Under the pieces are notes generated by a model that made no database searches, had not been told where the DNA came from, and saw only the letters and a list, made by a program, of their open reading frames with translations. Position numbers and translations under genes: made by a program. Positions 1 to 6,752 of a stretch of DNA of 12,905 nucleotides are shown in pieces. The DNA is from Candidatus Gastranaerophilales bacterium HUM_12. GTDB taxonomy: Bacteria > Cyanobacteriota > Vampirovibrionia > Gastranaerophilales > Gastranaerophilaceae. The number at the start of each line of letters is the position of its first letter. The stretch's first letter is position 1. The stretch is taken from the NCBI GenBank assembly GCA_002102825.1, contig DABJ01000014.1:1-12905 (forward strand), read 5' to 3'.

Positions 1-19
1 GCCTCTTTTGTTTATTAAA

Positions 20-2572
20 TTACTCAGCTTTATTATCGTCCAACAAGCTTGTTTGTTGAACATCTTCTGTCGGTGTTTCAGTTTGCGCTGTTGTTTTGAT
101 TGTTACATCATTTTCGTTTGGGTTAATGATTTTGTTAACAGAACAAACTGTATCATTGTCTGACAAGTTTTGAGCTTTAACACCTGTTGCAGGACGACCT
201 TGTTGAGAAATTGAACCTGCATTCAATCTAGTAACAACACCATTTGCAGTAACTAGCATAATATCATCAGAATCTCTTACGATTGTCAACGCAACAAGTC
301 TTGATGCTGATGATTTGAATTTAGTTGCAATCAAACCAATTCCGCCTCTGTTTTGAGTTCTGAACTCTGATAATTTAGTACGTTTTCCAAAGCCGTCAGA
401 AGTTACAACAAGTAAATCTGCATCATAATCTTGTGGAACAATATCACAACCAACGATTTCATCGCCGGTTCTCAACTTCATTGAGATAACACCTCTTGCG
501 CTCCTGCCCAAAGGTCTTAAATCTTGAATTGGGAATCTGATTGCCATACCACAAGATGTACCGATAATGATTTCATCTTTTGATGTTGCAAGTTTTACCC
601 AACACAAACTATCACCCTCATCAAGACCGATTGCAATAATACCGTTACGTCTGATATTAGAGAAGTTATCAAGTTCAATACGCTTGATATAACCTTTCTT
701 AGTCAACATAATCAAGTTCGCATCTTGTGAGAAGTTACTTACAGGAACAACTGCAGTAATTTTTTCATCTTGATCAATAGGTAATACATTAATAATAGGT
801 AAACCTTTAGCTTGACGACCACCTTCAGGGAAGTCATATACATTCAAGCTGTAAACTGTACCCTTAGAAGAGAAGAACAATACTTTGTCATGCATCATTG
901 CAGTGAAGAAATGTTGAATATCGTCATCTTCTTTCGTTTTAATACCAGATTTACCACGAGTTGCACGGTTTTGACGTTCAAAAGTATCTAAAGGAATTCT
1001 CTTTAAATATCCTTGGTGAGTAATAAATACAGCCATTGGAGTATTTGGAGTTAAGTCTTCAATAGTTACTTCGCCTTGTTCCGGAAGAATTTGAGTTTTT
1101 CTATCGTCTCCATATTTTTCTTTATCTTCCAAAAGTTCAGCTTTAATGATATCCAAAATCTTTTGACGGCTTGCCAAAATTGATTCGTATTCAGCAATTT
1201 TCTTAATCAATTCGTCATATTCAGCTTTAACTTTGTCTTGTTCCAAACCTGTCAAACGTCTTAATTGCATTTCTAAGATTGCATTTGACTGGTCAACATC
1301 AAGACCAAATCTGCTCATCAAACCGTCACGAGCTTCATCAGTGGTTTTTGATTTTTTGATAAGTTCAATAACTTCATCAATTGAACCCAACGCAATAATC
1401 AAACCTGCTAAAATATGTGCTCTAACTTTTGCTTTTTTCAAGAAGAAAATAGTTCTTCTTGTTACTATTTCAATTCTGTGTTCAACAAATTCGTTCAACA
1501 CTTCGTACAAGTTCATCAAGCGAGGTTGTTTACCGCAAAGAGCAACCATGTTAACCCCGAAAGTTGTAGCAAGTTGAGTGTATTTGAACAAATTGTTTTT
1601 AACTACATCAGGCTTCGCATCACGTTTCAATTCGATAACGATTCTCATTCCCTCACGGTCAGATTCATCACGAATATCTGAAATACCGGTGATTCTTTGG
1701 TCTTTAACCAAGTCTGCAATTTTTTCAATCAATTGAGCTTTGTTAACTTGATAAGGAATTTCAGTTACAACGATTGCGGTTCTTGCTTGACGTCCGCCAC
1801 CACCTGCAATCTCTTCAAAACCTGCAACAGCAGACATTTTGATAGAACCACGACCTGTTTCATAAGCCTGTTTAATATCGTTCAAACCGATAATTGTTGC
1901 CGCCGTCGGGAAGTCAGGTCCTTTAATATATTCCATAAGTTCAGGAATAGTGATTTTTGGATTATCAATCAATGCAATTGTTCCGTCAACAACTTCACAC
2001 AAATTGTGAGGCGGAATATTTGTTGCCATACCAACTGCGATACCGGAAACACCATTCAATAATAACATTGGAAGTCTTACAGGAAGAACTGACGGTTCTT
2101 GCAATGAACCATCAAAGTTTGGTTCAAATTCAACAGTTTCACAATCAATATCAGCTAACATTGATTGTGTAATTTTGTGCATACGAGCTTCTGTATAACG
2201 CATTGCAGCGGCTCCGTCACCATCAACAGAACCAAAGTTACCGTGACCATCAACCATCAAATACCTTGTAGAGAAGTCTTGTGCCATACGAACTAATGCT
2301 TCGTAAACTGAACTATCACCGTGTGGGTGATATTTACCTAAAACTTCACCAACGATACGTGCACATTTCTTAAATGGTTTGTCTGGATACATTCCTAATT
2401 CGTTCATCGCGTAAAGAATACGTCTGTGTACAGGTTTCAAACCATCACGAACATCAGGAAGTGCACGTCCGACGATTACACTCATTGCATAATCAATATA
2501 AGAACGTTTCATTTCTTCTCTAATATTGACAGAAACGATTTTTCCGTCATCAAAAATATTTTGCTGAGTCAA
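20..2572 (-). CDS. gyrA: DNA gyrase subunit A
   Basis: GyrA is the breakage-reunion subunit of DNA gyrase, which works as an A2B2 complex in the cytoplasm to introduce negative supercoils using ATP. The frame is open to 2626, but I start it at TTG 2572-2570 (850 residues): GGAGG at 2585-2581 lies 8 bases upstream, and a TGGTATAAT promoter lies inside the longer frame. Numbered from this start, the quinolone-resistance region reads HPHGDSSVYE. Ser87 and Glu91 match E. coli Ser83 and Asp87, so the usual resistance changes are absent. The catalytic tyrosine is Tyr126 (AAAMRYTE). The C-terminal half is a six-bladed beta-pinwheel with repeated G-R-x-x-x-G motifs, and ends in an acidic tail. The canonical blade-1 GyrA box is replaced by QNRATRGKSG (about residue 534), while QNRGGIG sits in a later blade (about 740). 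Length and a full C-terminal domain favour gyrA over parC. Confidence 0.95.
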   Translation of the reverse strand: MTQQNIFDDGKIVSVNIREEMKRSYIDYAMSVIVGRALPDVRDGLKPVHRRILYAMNELGMYPDKPFKKCARIVGEVLGKYHPHGDSSVYEALVRMAQDFSTRYLMVDGHGNFGSVDGDGAAAMRYTEARMHKITQSMLADIDCETVEFEPNFDGSLQEPSVLPVRLPMLLLNGVSGIAVGMATNIPPHNLCEVVDGTIALIDNPKITIPELMEYIKGPDFPTAATIIGLNDIKQAYETGRGSIKMSAVAGFEEIAGGGGRQARTAIVVTEIPYQVNKAQLIEKIADLVKDQRITGISDIRDESDREGMRIVIELKRDAKPDVVKNNLFKYTQLATTFGVNMVALCGKQPRLMNLYEVLNEFVEHRIEIVTRRTIFFLKKAKVRAHILAGLIIALGSIDEVIELIKKSKTTDEARDGLMSRFGLDVDQSNAILEMQLRRLTGLEQDKVKAEYDELIKKIAEYESILASRQKILDIIKAELLEDKEKYGDDRKTQILPEQGEVTIEDLTPNTPMAVFITHQGYLKRIPLDTFERQNRATRGKSGIKTKEDDDIQHFFTAMMHDKVLFFSSKGTVYSLNVYDFPEGGRQAKGLPIINVLPIDQDEKITAVVPVSNFSQDANLIMLTKKGYIKRIELDNFSNIRRNGIIAIGLDEGDSLCWVKLATSKDEIIIGTSCGMAIRFPIQDLRPLGRSARGVISMKLRTGDEIVGCDIVPQDYDADLLVVTSDGFGKRTKLSEFRTQNRGGIGLIATKFKSSASRLVALTIVRDSDDIMLVTANGVVTRLNAGSISQQGRPATGVKAQNLSDNDTVCSVNKIINPNENDVTIKTTAQTETPTEDVQQTSLLDDNKAE

Positions 2573-2605
2573 TACTCTTCCCTCCAAGTCTACTTCTTTA
2601 TTAAA

Positions 2606-2614
2606 ATTATACCA
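2606..2614 (-). promoter_or_regulatory. gyrA extended -10 promoter
   Basis: On the minus strand this reads TGGTATAAT, a perfect extended -10. I see no -35 box at the right distance. Transcription would start near 2599, giving a leader of about 27 bases that carries GGAGG (2585-2581) ahead of the TTG start at 2572. The element lies inside the longest open frame, which argues against the upstream start at 2626. Confidence 0.6.
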
Positions 2615-2790
2615 CAAAGAAATCAACTCGGGCTAAATCGTTACATTTTGCTAAGAATGTCTGTACGGCATTAGGACAATATGGAAATAATGGAATAAGT
2701 TCTTTACGGTTTTATTATCCTTTTCATAATTTGTGTTATCGTCATACTGATGGAAGGTAAATGACCGAAGTATCTTATAACTTTTGATTT

Positions 2791-3315
2791 CTATCTAATC
2801 TTTCTTGTCATGATGATTCTTCCATCTGTGTTATAGCAATTTTTACCTAGCCAATGTGCAATTAAGTTCCCTTGTTTATCAAAAATGTAACTTTCTCTAT
2901 CTGAAATTCGTAAGCTCATATTTACTAGTATTCCGTCGGGGGTATATTTATATGTTTTATAAGGATAAATTAAACTTGTTTTAGTTTCAACGTGCATCAA
3001 GTTACCTGAATGTGTATAATACCAAACATTTGTCGGGTCGTTTTTATAAATTATTCCATAAGTTCCATCAGAAAATGATGCAAGTGTTCTGTCTTTTAAA
3101 TTGACATTCCCTTTTAACATATTAGTAAAATTTTCATGTCTACTTGTATCAAGCAAATTGGAGTTCACAAGATTTTGATTGACGGTTTTGGGTGTAGTAT
3201 GGAGCATTTCTTGTTGTGCAACTTTTGATGTGTATTCAATACCGCCCGTGATTATTTGAGAATTTACAGGAAGAGTCGAAATGCAAAATACAAATATTAA
3301 AATCCATTTTTTCAT
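2791..3315 (-). CDS. secreted protein of unknown function with weak YD-like repeats
   Basis: I do not recognise the family of this 174-residue protein. Residues 1-20 (MKKWILIFVFCISTLPVNSQ) form a typical Sec signal peptide with probable cleavage after VNS, so the product is likely exported. Residues 21-75 are polar and low in structure cues. From about residue 80 there are aromatic/glycine units: WYYTHSGNL, YKYTPDGILV and YIFDKQGNLIAHW, with a final NTDGRI. These resemble degenerate YD/RHS-type beta-hairpin repeats, but they are too few to assign a fold. No good SD precedes the ATG (AATAATAAGT). The gene is divergent from the envelope operon at 3419 and is separated from gyrA by about 220 bases that hold the gyrA promoter and no other gene I can support. 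Confidence 0.7.
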   Translation of the reverse strand: MKKWILIFVFCISTLPVNSQIITGGIEYTSKVAQQEMLHTTPKTVNQNLVNSNLLDTSRHENFTNMLKGNVNLKDRTLASFSDGTYGIIYKNDPTNVWYYTHSGNLMHVETKTSLIYPYKTYKYTPDGILVNMSLRISDRESYIFDKQGNLIAHWLGKNCYNTDGRIIMTRKIR

Positions 3316-3370
3316 ACTTATTATTTAATGAAGAATTTTAGAAATGCTACTTTAAATTTAAATAATAATT

Positions 3371-3379
3371 TGCTATAAT
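3371..3379 (+). promoter_or_regulatory. extended -10 promoter of the envelope operon
   Basis: TGCTATAAT is a perfect extended -10 element. The upstream region is almost entirely A/T and has no clear -35. Transcription would start near 3386, leaving a leader of about 33 bases with AAGAGG at 3405-3410, 8 bases before the ATG at 3419. Confidence 0.6.
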
Positions 3380-3418
3380 GTGTTCATCTAAGGTAGTTGG
3401 AATAAAGAGGAAAAATTT

Positions 3419-3916
3419 ATGAAAAAATTTTTAGCATCACTATTAGTTTTAGGCATTGCCGCTCCTGTATTTGCAATAAACGAATATCCAAAAATGAGTA
3501 GGAAATGTAGAAAACACCCTGAAAAATGTCAAGTTCAAATGGTTACACCTATTCAAGAACAACAAATGACTCTTGGAGCGGCTCAAAGAAATATTAAAGT
3601 CGGAACTTCTCAGGCTGATGTTGCTACTGCTTTAGGTTCTCCAAATATTGTAACTCAAGATGCTGATGGATTTGAAACTTGGATTTATGACAAAGTTTCT
3701 TCAATCACCGCATACAATAGTTCCGGTTTTGGAGTTGGTGTTGGTGGACTTGGCGGAGGTTATGGCTCCGGTGGTTTTGGCGGTGGTTTAGCCAACGTTG
3801 GTTACAACAAAAATGGTGGAACTGTTCAATCTGTTCAAAAAACTCTTACTGTTGTTATAAAATTTGATGATAATCATAATGTTAAGTCATTCTCTTATCA
3901 CATGAGTACATTCTAG
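3419..3916 (+). CDS. secreted BamE/SmpA-OmlA-like protein with glycine-rich insert
   Basis: This 165-residue protein starts with a Sec signal peptide (MKKFLASLLVLGIAAPVFA) and has no lipobox cysteine. It would therefore be periplasmic and soluble, or surface-attached, unlike BamE, which is a lipoprotein. Residues about 51-85 (TLGAAQRNIKVGTSQADVAT, then LGSP and ETWIYDK) follow the SmpA/OmlA (BamE-like) pattern of a helix, a K-V-G-T/M turn, a second helix, LGxP and a W-x-Y strand. A glycine-rich loop of about 25 residues (near 103-128) is inserted before the last strands (LTVVIKFDDNHNVKSFSYH). The N-terminal mature part is basic with two cysteines. It is the first gene of a tight operon and has a good SD. 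A role in outer-membrane maintenance is plausible by fold but not shown. Confidence 0.75.
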   Translation: MKKFLASLLVLGIAAPVFAINEYPKMSRKCRKHPEKCQVQMVTPIQEQQMTLGAAQRNIKVGTSQADVATALGSPNIVTQDADGFETWIYDKVSSITAYNSSGFGVGVGGLGGGYGSGGFGGGLANVGYNKNGGTVQSVQKTLTVVIKFDDNHNVKSFSYHMSTF

Positions 3917-3927
3917 GAGATTGAATA

Positions 3928-4452
3928 ATGATGAAAAAGATATTGTTAGCCCTATTTGTATTGTGTCTTGCGCTTCCTGTCAATGCGAAGAAAACCCGTT
4001 CGCAAGATATAATAACTCCGATGACCCAACTTGAAAAACGTCAATTCCAAACAAGAACTTATGATTCGACAGACAAAGCTCTTGTTATGAAAGCTATGTT
4101 AAATGTTTTGCAAGACGAGGGTTTTATTGTTTATAATGCAAATCCGCTTTTAGGATTTATTTATGGCGTTAAAGATTTTGACACCTCAGATTCAAATATT
4201 GATATTTCAAAAGAATTCGGACTTTCAAAATCAAGATTAAATTGGAATGGAGTTAAAGTCGCAACTATTGAAACAACGGCGAATGTTACTGAATACGGAA
4301 AGAGTATGCGTGTTAGAATTAATTTTAAGCGTAAACTTTTGAATATTTATGGTAATGCACAATTTATTGATGATATTAATGATGAAAATTATTATCAAGA
4401 CTTTTTCACAAAAGTAGATAAGGCTATATTTTTACAAAAGCAAAAGATATGA
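3928..4452 (+). CDS. exported protein, first of two adjacent paralogues
   Basis: The protein has 174 residues with a Sec signal peptide (MMKKILLALFVLCLALPVNA, cleavage after VNA). The conserved block QFQTRTYDSTDKALVMKAML, followed by NVLQDEGFIV and LGFIYG, is matched closely in the next gene. The C-terminal block (VTEYGKSMRVRINF, then YYQDFFTKVDKAIF) is also shared. I recall similar R-x-x-Q-T-R, LQDxGF and LGxIxxxK blocks in uncharacterised periplasmic proteins and lipoproteins of other Gram-negative bacteria, but I cannot name the family with confidence. AGGAG at 3916-3920 gives 7 bases of spacing to the ATG, and the gene starts 11 bases after the BamE-like gene. Its stop overlaps the next start, so translation is probably coupled. 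Confidence 0.75.
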   Translation: MMKKILLALFVLCLALPVNAKKTRSQDIITPMTQLEKRQFQTRTYDSTDKALVMKAMLNVLQDEGFIVYNANPLLGFIYGVKDFDTSDSNIDISKEFGLSKSRLNWNGVKVATIETTANVTEYGKSMRVRINFKRKLLNIYGNAQFIDDINDENYYQDFFTKVDKAIFLQKQKI

Positions 4453-5051
4453 TGAAGAAAATTTTTACAATATTTTTAGCAATAATGTGTTTGTCTTTCT
4501 CTTGTTCTTGTGTTGAAGCAAAGGAAATCAAAAAATCTCAACTTGAAATGAGAGAAATTCAGACACGATTTTTCGACACCTCTGATACTACAAAGGTTAT
4601 GAAAGCAGCCGTAAATACCTTACAGGATAGTGGTTTTATTATTCAAGAAATTGAACCGGATTTGGGGTACATAAGAGCACAAAAAACTTTCAAGCACTCT
4701 TTTGTCAGAAAAGGTCGTGTTTTTGGTTGTTCAATGTGGCTTGGACTTGCGGCTGCATATACGGTATTTTCTTATGGATCAGGGGCTTACAGTATTTATG
4801 CTCCAACAATGCAGTTGACGAATGAATTGCGTGACAAAACAGTTGTTGTTGATTCAAATGTTAATGTCGAAAAGTTTGGTAAAAATAAAACTAAAGTTCG
4901 TTTTGTTTTGGTTGAAAAGTTTTTGTTAAATGCTGATGGTTATTCTTATGTGAAATCTGCTCCAATTAGAGTTGTAAGAATTTATTCACCTGACGTTTAT
5001 CGTGAATTTTTTGCACAAATGGATAAAAGTATTTTTTATGAGGGAATATAG
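4449..5051 (+). CDS. exported protein, second of two adjacent paralogues
   Basis: This 200-residue protein is a diverged tandem paralogue of the preceding gene. It shares REIQTRFFDTSD, VMKAAVNTLQDSGFII, LGYIRAQK and the end block VYREFFAQMDKSIF. It has a Sec signal peptide with two cysteines near the cleavage region (LSFSCSCVEA). This is a poor lipobox, so a lipoprotein is possible but not supported. It differs by a hydrophobic insert at about residues 94-117 (CSMWLGLAAAYTVFSYGSGA), which could be a membrane segment or a buried hairpin. The ATG at 4449 overlaps the upstream stop as ATGA, and a second ATG follows at 4452; coupled translation is likely because no strong SD is present. The function is unknown. 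Confidence 0.75.
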   Translation: MMKKIFTIFLAIMCLSFSCSCVEAKEIKKSQLEMREIQTRFFDTSDTTKVMKAAVNTLQDSGFIIQEIEPDLGYIRAQKTFKHSFVRKGRVFGCSMWLGLAAAYTVFSYGSGAYSIYAPTMQLTNELRDKTVVVDSNVNVEKFGKNKTKVRFVLVEKFLLNADGYSYVKSAPIRVVRIYSPDVYREFFAQMDKSIFYEGI

Positions 5052-5053
5052 AG

Positions 5054-5731
5054 ATGCAATATCTTGCAATTAAACAAGAAGAACAAAACGGAAAAATTGT
5101 ATATGTAATAAATGCAATTCCTTTAAAAAATAAAAACAAATCTGTTGTTCAAAAAATTCCTCACCCGCTAGGTTCTGATTTTTTGGTCTTTGAAGATTTG
5201 GAAGAAGCTAAAAAAGCCGTATCAAGAGCAGGTTTTTCATACATTTTGCCTGATGGAAAGAAAGAAATTCAAAATATTCCAATTCAAGCTAAAAATAAAA
5301 AAGATGCATATTCAGATATGATTTTTGATGCGATAAAAGATAAGGTTTCTTCGACAAATTCAAATGTTTGTGCCTCTGCAATCCTTGCGATATCAGAATT
5401 TCCAATGGAAGAGACTTTTGAAATCTTGTTCGACAAAATTGGAGAAGAAAACGATTCTATCCGAAAAAATGCAATTTGTGGAATTTGCAGATACGGGAAA
5501 CTTTTGCAAGACAGGATTATTGATGCGTTAAGTTCAACAAATTGGGTTTGTCGAAATTCTGCAATCACATGTATTGCAAACCTTGTTGATGATAACAATA
5601 TTGATATTGTCAAGTTTATAAAACCGCTAGTGAAAACAAGTAACGATGTAAATCCTATTGTGCAATCAAATGCGTTGACTACTCTTGCTTTAGTTTATCA
5701 AGCTTATCAAAAGAAAGATTTGAAGTCCTAA
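5054..5731 (+). CDS. HEAT-repeat protein with a distinct N-terminal domain
   Basis: The protein has 225 residues and no signal peptide or membrane segment, so it is probably cytosolic. Residues 1-70 look like a small alpha/beta domain (strands YLAIKQ, IVYVIN and DFLVFEDLEEAKKAVSRAGF, then YILPDG). Residues about 100-225 contain helical HEAT-type units, recognisable from the second-helix motifs SIRKNAICGICRYG, WVCRNSAITCIANL and PIVQSNALTTLALV. HEAT arrays are protein-binding scaffolds; in cyanobacteria related arrays serve in phycobilin lyases, but nothing here indicates a lyase. It starts 2 bases after the stop of the exported paralogue, with GAGGGA 8 bases upstream of the ATG, so it belongs to the same operon. 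A cytosolic scaffold in an envelope operon is odd. It ends 2 bases from the convergent small gene. Confidence 0.75.
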   Translation: MQYLAIKQEEQNGKIVYVINAIPLKNKNKSVVQKIPHPLGSDFLVFEDLEEAKKAVSRAGFSYILPDGKKEIQNIPIQAKNKKDAYSDMIFDAIKDKVSSTNSNVCASAILAISEFPMEETFEILFDKIGEENDSIRKNAICGICRYGKLLQDRIIDALSSTNWVCRNSAITCIANLVDDNNIDIVKFIKPLVKTSNDVNPIVQSNALTTLALVYQAYQKKDLKS

Positions 5732-5733
5732 AT

Positions 5734-5913
5734 TTAAACAGAACCTTTTCTCATTAGTTCGGATAATCGAAGTTCTTTTGGTGCTTTAGTTGATTTTTTA
5801 GAAACTTTTTCAACAGGGGTTGCAATATCTCTAAAATCAGATAGTCCAACTCTTGTTGAATTGTTTTCTTTTAGCATAAAAATTTCTTGTAAAAGTGATA
5901 TAATATTACCCAT
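5734..5913 (-). CDS. 59-residue protein of unknown function
   Basis: I do not recognise this family. The start is ATG at 5913 (MGNIISLLQEIF...), chosen because AGGAG (5925-5921) sits 7 bases upstream; the frame is open further, but those codons lie over the SD and promoter. Residues 1-14 could form an amphipathic helix. The rest is polar and basic (VEKVSKKSTKAPKELRLSEL) and ends MRKGSV, with no cysteines. A TATAAT on the minus strand (5938-5933) lies just upstream. The well-placed SD and -10 make it likely to be a real gene despite its size. It converges on the HEAT gene with 2 bases between stops and is divergent from the second HEAT gene. Confidence 0.6.
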   Translation of the reverse strand: MGNIISLLQEIFMLKENNSTRVGLSDFRDIATPVEKVSKKSTKAPKELRLSELMRKGSV

Positions 5914-5932
5914 AATGTATCTCCTATACACC

Positions 5933-5938
5933 ATTATA
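5933..5938 (-). promoter_or_regulatory. -10 element of the 59-residue gene
   Basis: The minus strand reads TATAAT, preceded by GGC rather than TGn, with no clear -35. Transcription would begin near 5926, placing the AGGAG almost at the 5' end of the mRNA and leaving a leader of only about 13 bases. One arm of an inverted repeat (5937-5944) overlaps this element. Confidence 0.45.
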
Positions 5939-5985
5939 GCCTAATAAATAGCTGTTATATCATACATTTAAACGATTTTAGGCTA
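5937..5985. repeat. 8-bp inverted repeat in a divergent promoter region
   Basis: TAGCCTAA (5937-5944) is matched by its exact reverse complement TTAGGCTA (5978-5985), with 33 bases between the arms. The left arm overlaps the -10 of the 59-residue gene. The right arm lies about 20 bases upstream of the putative -10 (6007-6012) of the second HEAT gene. It could be a two-site operator serving both genes. An 8-bp match in A/T-rich DNA could also be chance. Confidence 0.35.
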
Positions 5986-6003
5986 AAAAATCATTGTACT
6001 TTA

Positions 6004-6012
6004 TGTTATATT
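6004..6012 (+). promoter_or_regulatory. candidate extended -10 for the second HEAT gene
   Basis: TGTTATATT is an extended -10 with one mismatch in the hexamer. No -35 is evident. It predicts transcription from about 6019 and a leader of about 23 bases that contains GAGGA (6030-6034). Confidence 0.35.
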
Positions 6013-6041
6013 AATTGTACCAAGACACTGAGGATTAAGAT

Positions 6042-6752
6042 TTGAATAATTGTTATTATGAAACTTTAGATGAAAATTTTGAGCAAGCTTTGAATTTGTG
6101 TGAAACAAGTCATACCCATTCTGAGTTGTTAGAATTCCTAAAATCCGGTAATATTGTACAAAAACAAATTGCGGCATTGAAATTAGAAACAATTAATTCA
6201 ATTGAAGATGCTCAAATATTAGTTTCGGATTTGGTTGGGCAAGATGGAAAAATCAGAGAAGCTGTTTCTTTGAGATTGAACGAGTTTATGTCCAACCCGA
6301 AATTGTTGCCGTTTTTTGAAACAAAAGAAAATTATAACATATTTTTAGATGCAATTATAGATATTAATGCAAATATTTGTAGAAATGTGATTAGTGCTAT
6401 TTCTAACCTTAAAAATAATCAAGATTTTTGTAACCTTTTTTGTTCAGGACTTGTAAAATTGGCAAATTCTCTTTTAAAAAAGATTGAAGAGTTTGATTTT
6501 CAAGACGGCAAATACAAAGTTAATAAAGAAGTTTTCAAGTTGTATTGGTGTTTAGAAACTATTTATGAATTTGGGGATAAAATTCCATTTAATGATTTAA
6601 AACAAATAATTCTACGTTCAAAAGATATTCAAGAATACACGATTAGAGAAAAAGCTGCAAAAATTTTGACCAGAGATTTTGCTGATAACGAATTATTACA
6701 AGCAAAAGAAGAATTAAAAAACGATAGAAACTATTATGTTCGAAGATTCTAA
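6042..6752 (+). CDS. HEAT-repeat protein (TTG start)
   Basis: The protein has 236 residues with no signal peptide or membrane segment. TTG at 6042 is the likely start because GAGGA (6030-6034) is 7 bases upstream and no in-frame ATG occurs before about residue 83. Helical repeat units are visible at about residues 37-50 (NIVQKQIAALKLET), 69-82 (KIREAVSLRLNEF), 109-122 (NANICRNVISAISN) and 198-212 (YTIREKAAKILTRDF). The protein ends in NDRNYYVRRF, which looks like the first half of another HEAT helix, so either the last repeat is incomplete or the family ends there. The general form resembles the HEAT half of the protein at 5054, without its N-terminal domain. It is probably a protein-binding scaffold; partner unknown. 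Its TAA overlaps the convergent HPP-like gene by 4 bases. Confidence 0.75.
   Translation: MNNCYYETLDENFEQALNLCETSHTHSELLEFLKSGNIVQKQIAALKLETINSIEDAQILVSDLVGQDGKIREAVSLRLNEFMSNPKLLPFFETKENYNIFLDAIIDINANICRNVISAISNLKNNQDFCNLFCSGLVKLANSLLKKIEEFDFQDGKYKVNKEVFKLYWCLETIYEFGDKIPFNDLKQIILRSKDIQEYTIREKAAKILTRDFADNELLQAKEELKNDRNYYVRRF

Noticed and set aside
1233..2172. Several plus-strand open frames within gyrA
   Set aside because: They are Cys/Asn/Phe-rich antisense readings of conserved gyrA sequence with no ribosome sites.
2300..2314. Possible quinolone-resistance change in GyrA (Glu at the E. coli Asp87 position)
   Set aside because: Glu at this position is a normal wild-type residue in many bacteria, and the Ser codon (AGT) is intact.
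2627..2790. A short gene or terminator hairpin between gyrA and the secreted-protein gene
   Set aside because: Only frames under about 25 codons without SD sites are present, and I could find no stable stem followed by a T-run.
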